A DNA stretch of 36,004 nt, taken from assembly GCF_003337415.1 (NCBI RefSeq), contig NZ_QPJT01000039.1, positions 1-36,004 on the forward strand. Direction: 5' to 3'. The DNA is from Anaerobacterium chartisolvens (GTDB taxonomy: Bacteria > Bacillota > Clostridia > Acetivibrionales > DSM-27016). Both the position numbers and the translations under genes were made by a program. Positions within the stretch are counted from its first letter, which is position 1. Each line of letters starts with the position of its first letter. The notes under the pieces were generated by a model. It did no database searches. It saw nothing but the letters and a program-made list of their open reading frames with translations, and had not been told where the DNA came from. Shown piece by piece: positions 32,740-36,004 of this stretch.

Positions 32740-35028
32740 ATGAAGCTTAATAAAAGACTGGTATCATTATTTTTAATTCTCTTATTATGCTTGATGTCTG
32801 TACTATCTTCCACAGCTCAAGCCAATTCCGATTCAAGCAGCAAATATAATGCCCTTATCAAATTATCAATTGTAGATGATGAGCTGACCGACAACAAGCT
32901 GAATTCGACTCTAAAGCGCTGGGAAGCTGCCGTATACATAGTTAAAATTATGGGTAAGGAAAAAGAGGTCCTATCTTTCGATAACGCATATGCTTCTTCA
33001 AATTTTCCTGACCTAAATGACAGCGATTGGTACACCCCATACATAAATTATTGTGTAGCTCAGGGGCTTATGGGAGGATACTCAAACGGAAATTTTGGTC
33101 CTAAGGATGCTATAAGTGAAAAAGCTTTTTTGACTGTGGCTTTGAGGGCACTTGAATATGAGACCAATAAGGATTTTGCTTGGTCAAATGTTTATAAAAC
33201 CGCATATACCATAGGACTTGTAACCGATAAATCCTATGAATCAAAGGATAAAGAAAACAGTACTAATGTTTATTTTATAAAAGATACTCTTTCGACTTTA
33301 TACAATATGCTGAAAGTAAAAATGAAAATCTCTAAAATTTCTGTTATGCAGGGTATTATAAACAGCGGAATATCTACTAAGGAGGAAGCCTTAAGCATGG
33401 GCCTGATTGCAGATAGTACCGCTTTATCCGTTTCCTCTGTTAATGCTTTAGATAAAAACAAGCTCCAGATAACTTTTAACGAAAAGGTCGAGTCTATTGA
33501 CGAATCCTGTATTGAAGTATATGAATCCAGCAGCAGCACAAACAGGCTGACATTAAAAATTGATTCACAAACCGAATTAAGCTTGATAGTTTCCACCTCA
33601 GATCAGACCGCTCTTAAGGAATATACCTTAAATATCTATAATGCTGTAGATAAAGAAGGCAATATGTCCGATCTTGTTACATCAACATTTAGAGGCTACA
33701 GAAGCGCAGTAACCACTTCAGACTTTTTTAAAATCAGCAGGATAGAGCCTGTAGACAGCCGCACGGTAAACGTTTATTTCACTCACCCTATAAACTCCAA
33801 TTCTGAGCTTCCTCAGTATTACGAGATCTATCAGGGTGACCGCCTGTTCGCTGAAGGAGTTTATAACTCTATAAGAGTAAAATGCCTGTCATCTGACAAG
33901 ACAGCTTTATCCATCAGCTTAACGTCTCAAAGCTTTACTGAAGGCATGGAGTATATAATAAAAATAAGCGGTGACCTTTACAGCTTGTATGGGGTTAGGT
34001 TAAATGAAGGGACAGGAGACGAAATTCCTTTTCAGGCTAAGGGCGGAGAAAGTAACGGAGCTCAGTTGGAAATAACGGACATTATCTCTCTGGACAGTAA
34101 AAATTTAGAGGTTTATTTTAATATGCCAATAGACTCCTTCTATGCAAAGCAATTTTTGAACTATTCAGTCATTAGCTCCAGCGGAGTCGTAATTTCTGTA
34201 AATAAAGCGACCTTTTTTGACGAGGGGGCAAAAAAAGGGATAGCTGTTCGTTTGGGTCTCGTTGAATCTTTATCAAAGTCCAAGGAATATACCCTCACTG
34301 TAAATTTTATACAGGATGCTTCAAAGCAATCCTCAATCTCAGAAGGTGAAAAAAAGTTTACTTCTGATTTTTCGGGATATTCATCCTCACAGCAAATTGT
34401 TGATGCATATGCGATAGACTCCCGAACCGTTATCATACTGTTTAATCAGCCTTTAAATCCTTCTGCCGCCGGAAATGCATCAAATTACAACTTTTACAGG
34501 TCAGGGTTCTCCTCCTCAATGAGCTTTTCTAAAGCCTTATATACATTTGTGGATAACTATTATGCAGTAAAGCTTTTCCTTCCTGAAGCAAATTCCATGT
34601 CATCAAAGTATTCATATAAAGTTAGGGTATCTTCAGCATTGCTTTTAGAAGGTGATAGCCTGTCTTCAAACCAGCTTCAAGTAGAGTTTTCAGGCAGCAG
34701 TGAGGATAATTACGCCCCTCAGATTGAAGACGCAGTTATAATTTCACAGGATACAATATTGTTAAAGCTCTCCGCCGAAATTACTCCCGATGTTCCAAAT
34801 ATATTAGTATCGAACTATAGTCTAGAATATACAGACAGCGGCATAGCTATGACAAAAAAGCCTTTGAGCGTGACATATATTGACGATAAAACTCTGGTAG
34901 TAAGATTTGATTCACTGAGGTTTGATAATGAGTATAATTTAAGATATGGTGATTTCAAGGATTATGCCGGTATAACGCTTAAACCGGGAGAAACTAAAAA
35001 AACCGCCAAGGTAAGACAGGGAAAATAA
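32740..35028 (+). CDS. Secreted SLH-domain protein with Ig-like repeats
   Basis: This 762-residue protein should be exported and bind to the cell wall. A signal peptide (MKLNKR, a hydrophobic core, cleavage near AQA-NS at about residue 29) is followed by SLH-type sequence (about 30-190) with FPDLNDSDWYTPYINYC and GGYSNGNFGPKDAISE. From about residue 220 come five repeats of 95-105 residues, each opening with a pattern like ALDKNKLQITFNEKV, PVDSRTVNVYFTHPI or AIDSRTVIILFNQPL, typical of bacterial Ig-like domains. Only one clear SLH motif and a partial one are visible, fewer than the usual three. AGAGG precedes the ATG at 32740. A strong terminator follows. Confidence 0.85.
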   Translation: MKLNKRLVSLFLILLLCLMSVLSSTAQANSDSSSKYNALIKLSIVDDELTDNKLNSTLKRWEAAVYIVKIMGKEKEVLSFDNAYASSNFPDLNDSDWYTPYINYCVAQGLMGGYSNGNFGPKDAISEKAFLTVALRALEYETNKDFAWSNVYKTAYTIGLVTDKSYESKDKENSTNVYFIKDTLSTLYNMLKVKMKISKISVMQGIINSGISTKEEALSMGLIADSTALSVSSVNALDKNKLQITFNEKVESIDESCIEVYESSSSTNRLTLKIDSQTELSLIVSTSDQTALKEYTLNIYNAVDKEGNMSDLVTSTFRGYRSAVTTSDFFKISRIEPVDSRTVNVYFTHPINSNSELPQYYEIYQGDRLFAEGVYNSIRVKCLSSDKTALSISLTSQSFTEGMEYIIKISGDLYSLYGVRLNEGTGDEIPFQAKGGESNGAQLEITDIISLDSKNLEVYFNMPIDSFYAKQFLNYSVISSSGVVISVNKATFFDEGAKKGIAVRLGLVESLSKSKEYTLTVNFIQDASKQSSISEGEKKFTSDFSGYSSSQQIVDAYAIDSRTVIILFNQPLNPSAAGNASNYNFYRSGFSSSMSFSKALYTFVDNYYAVKLFLPEANSMSSKYSYKVRVSSALLLEGDSLSSNQLQVEFSGSSEDNYAPQIEDAVIISQDTILLKLSAEITPDVPNILVSNYSLEYTDSGIAMTKKPLSVTYIDDKTLVVRFDSLRFDNEYNLRYGDFKDYAGITLKPGETKKTAKVRQGK

Positions 35029-35052
35029 TAAATCTTAAAATTTCTATATTTC

Positions 35053-35097
35053 AAGGAAGAGTCACTATATTGAAGTGACTCTTCCTTATTTTTTTAT
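35053..35097 (+). terminator. Rho-independent terminator of the SLH gene
   Basis: AAGGAAGAGTCACT and AGTGACTCTTCCTT form a 14-bp perfect stem (35053-35066 and 35074-35087) with a 7-base loop, followed by ATTTTTTT. The T-run exists only on the plus strand, so the convergent beta-helix gene must end by other means. Confidence 0.9.
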
Positions 35098-35100
35098 GCT

Positions 35101-35922
35101 TTACGAGAATATTTGTCCGCCCGCGCTTTTGGTTTGCGGTGTAGTTCCTGTAATTTCAGACGCACTGTCTTTAAAAATTATTGATCTTACTGAGTATAAT
35201 GCTATATTATTACTGAGCCCATCAACATTTTGCAGGGTTACCATAGCTCCATTATTAGCATAAATGGCAATATATTGATATTGAAAAACACAATTAACTA
35301 GCCTAAGCGATGTTTTAGAAACATTTACAGAGCTAGTATAAGAGCTTAAATCAGGTAATCGCTTATAGCAATTGTATAAACTAACATTTCCATTGTCATA
35401 AATATCGAATTGGTTTCCTGTATCGTTAAGCGATATCCGTAGCACTTCTATATTTGCGGTATTGTCATAAATATTTATTTTCCCATTCACACTTACATTA
35501 TTGCCCTGTATATAGATCTCTCCTCCATGAAAATTATTAATATTTATATTTTCTGTATATGTATTTTCCTCAATGTATATTTTCCTGCGGCCGGCATTTA
35601 TCTTTTTCAATTTATTTATGCAAGCTTGTATGGTTTTGGTAGGATAGCCTGTAAGCCCTGTATTCGCATCATTGCCATTTTCTCCGTCAACATAATAAGT
35701 TACATCGCTAGCATTGCCGTCGATACTGTCTCCTGCTGCCAGCATTGCAGAATAGTCTACAGATGCATTCTCAAATTCATCCATTTCCAAAATTTCTTCT
35801 TGAAAAGCCTCCTCTGTTGGCAACTGAGATATTTGCTCCGTATCTGCAAAGCTTGTAAAGCTTGAAGATATAAGTAATACAACACTCATTAATATCAATA
35901 ATATTTTTCCCTCAGTTGACAA
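35101..35922 (-). CDS. Secreted right-handed beta-helix protein
   Basis: The mature protein resembles the beta-helix (DUF1565/pectate-lyase-like) surface proteins. It opens with TYYVDGENGNDANTGLTGYP (about residues 75-94) and KTIQACINKL, the usual N-cap, then short strand-turn repeats rich in asparagine and isoleucine (NININNFHGGEIYIQG, ANIEVLRISLNDTG, NVSLYNCYKRL). No catalytic residues are evident. I prefer the TTG at 35922, with AAGG upstream, giving a normal signal peptide (hydrophobic core, cleavage near SFA-DT). The ATG at 35958 has no ribosome site. The coding frame is closed by an upstream stop, so the gene is complete. The last bases of the window (35959-36004) hold nothing I can support. 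Confidence 0.72.
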   Translation of the reverse strand: MSTEGKILLILMSVVLLISSSFTSFADTEQISQLPTEEAFQEEILEMDEFENASVDYSAMLAAGDSIDGNASDVTYYVDGENGNDANTGLTGYPTKTIQACINKLKKINAGRRKIYIEENTYTENININNFHGGEIYIQGNNVSVNGKINIYDNTANIEVLRISLNDTGNQFDIYDNGNVSLYNCYKRLPDLSSYTSSVNVSKTSLRLVNCVFQYQYIAIYANNGAMVTLQNVDGLSNNIALYSVRSIIFKDSASEITGTTPQTKSAGGQIFS

Positions 35923-36004
35923 AGTAAATGCAACCTTGGCGAATAAAGCTAGCTGCATTATGTCTTACAAAGTGGCAAAGTGTATTTAGTATTACAAATA
36001 ATAA

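Noticed and set aside
1-36004. CRISPR array, tRNA genes, rRNA or intact insertion sequence
   Set aside because: I saw no regularly spaced repeats, no tRNA other than the tRNA-like part of ssrA, no rRNA and no transposase frame.

Overview
The window reads as a stretch of a Clostridia chromosome (Firmicutes, moderate-to-low GC, strong GGAGG-type Shine-Dalgarno sites, frequent TTG/GTG starts). Several genes point to a spore-forming, Gram-positive cell: a LonB-type protease, a Spo0E-like phosphatase, the WalRK two-component system with its YycH/YycI/YycJ partners, and an SLH-domain surface protein. The mix resembles the Ruminiclostridium/Acetivibrio relatives, but I cannot assign a species from the sequence alone.

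Region 1 (1-8.7 kb) is mostly housekeeping. It holds tmRNA (ssrA) directly behind smpB, a DUF402-PHP phosphoesterase pair, a small eight-cysteine protein, a lytic transglycosylase without a signal peptide, an unusual radical SAM-PDZ-DUF512 protein, tsaD, uppP and a secreted thermonuclease. A 445-base gap beside tsaD carries a cluster of DnaA-box-like sites.

Region 2 (8.7-14.1 kb) has lonB on the minus strand and, divergently, a translationally coupled heterodimeric ABC exporter.

Region 3 (14.1-23.0 kb) is the accessory part. A six-gene minus-strand operon runs aminotransferase, inositol-monophosphatase-like phosphatase, zinc dehydrogenase, GH35-like glycosidase, MFS transporter, VOC protein. 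Divergent to it lies a two-gene module encoding a split sigma factor: a region-4 protein and a region-2/HTH_16-like partner, similar in layout to Bacillus SigO-RsoA or Tn916 orf7/orf8. The spacer between them carries two inverted copies of one promoter-like element with a perfect 17-bp core, each pointing at one of the divergent units. My main hypothesis is that the split sigma factor controls itself and an aminosugar or aminocyclitol operon through this paired element.

Region 4 (23.1-32.1 kb) is the cell-wall control region: walR, walK, a secreted hypothetical protein, yycH, yycI, murA, yycJ (walJ) and rlmH, with a hicBA toxin-antitoxin pair appended at the end. A textbook WalR box sits upstream of the hypothetical-yycH-yycI block, which suggests autoregulation.

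Region 5 (32.1-36.0 kb) has a Spo0E-like gene, an SLH protein with about five Ig-like repeats, and a convergent secreted beta-helix protein.
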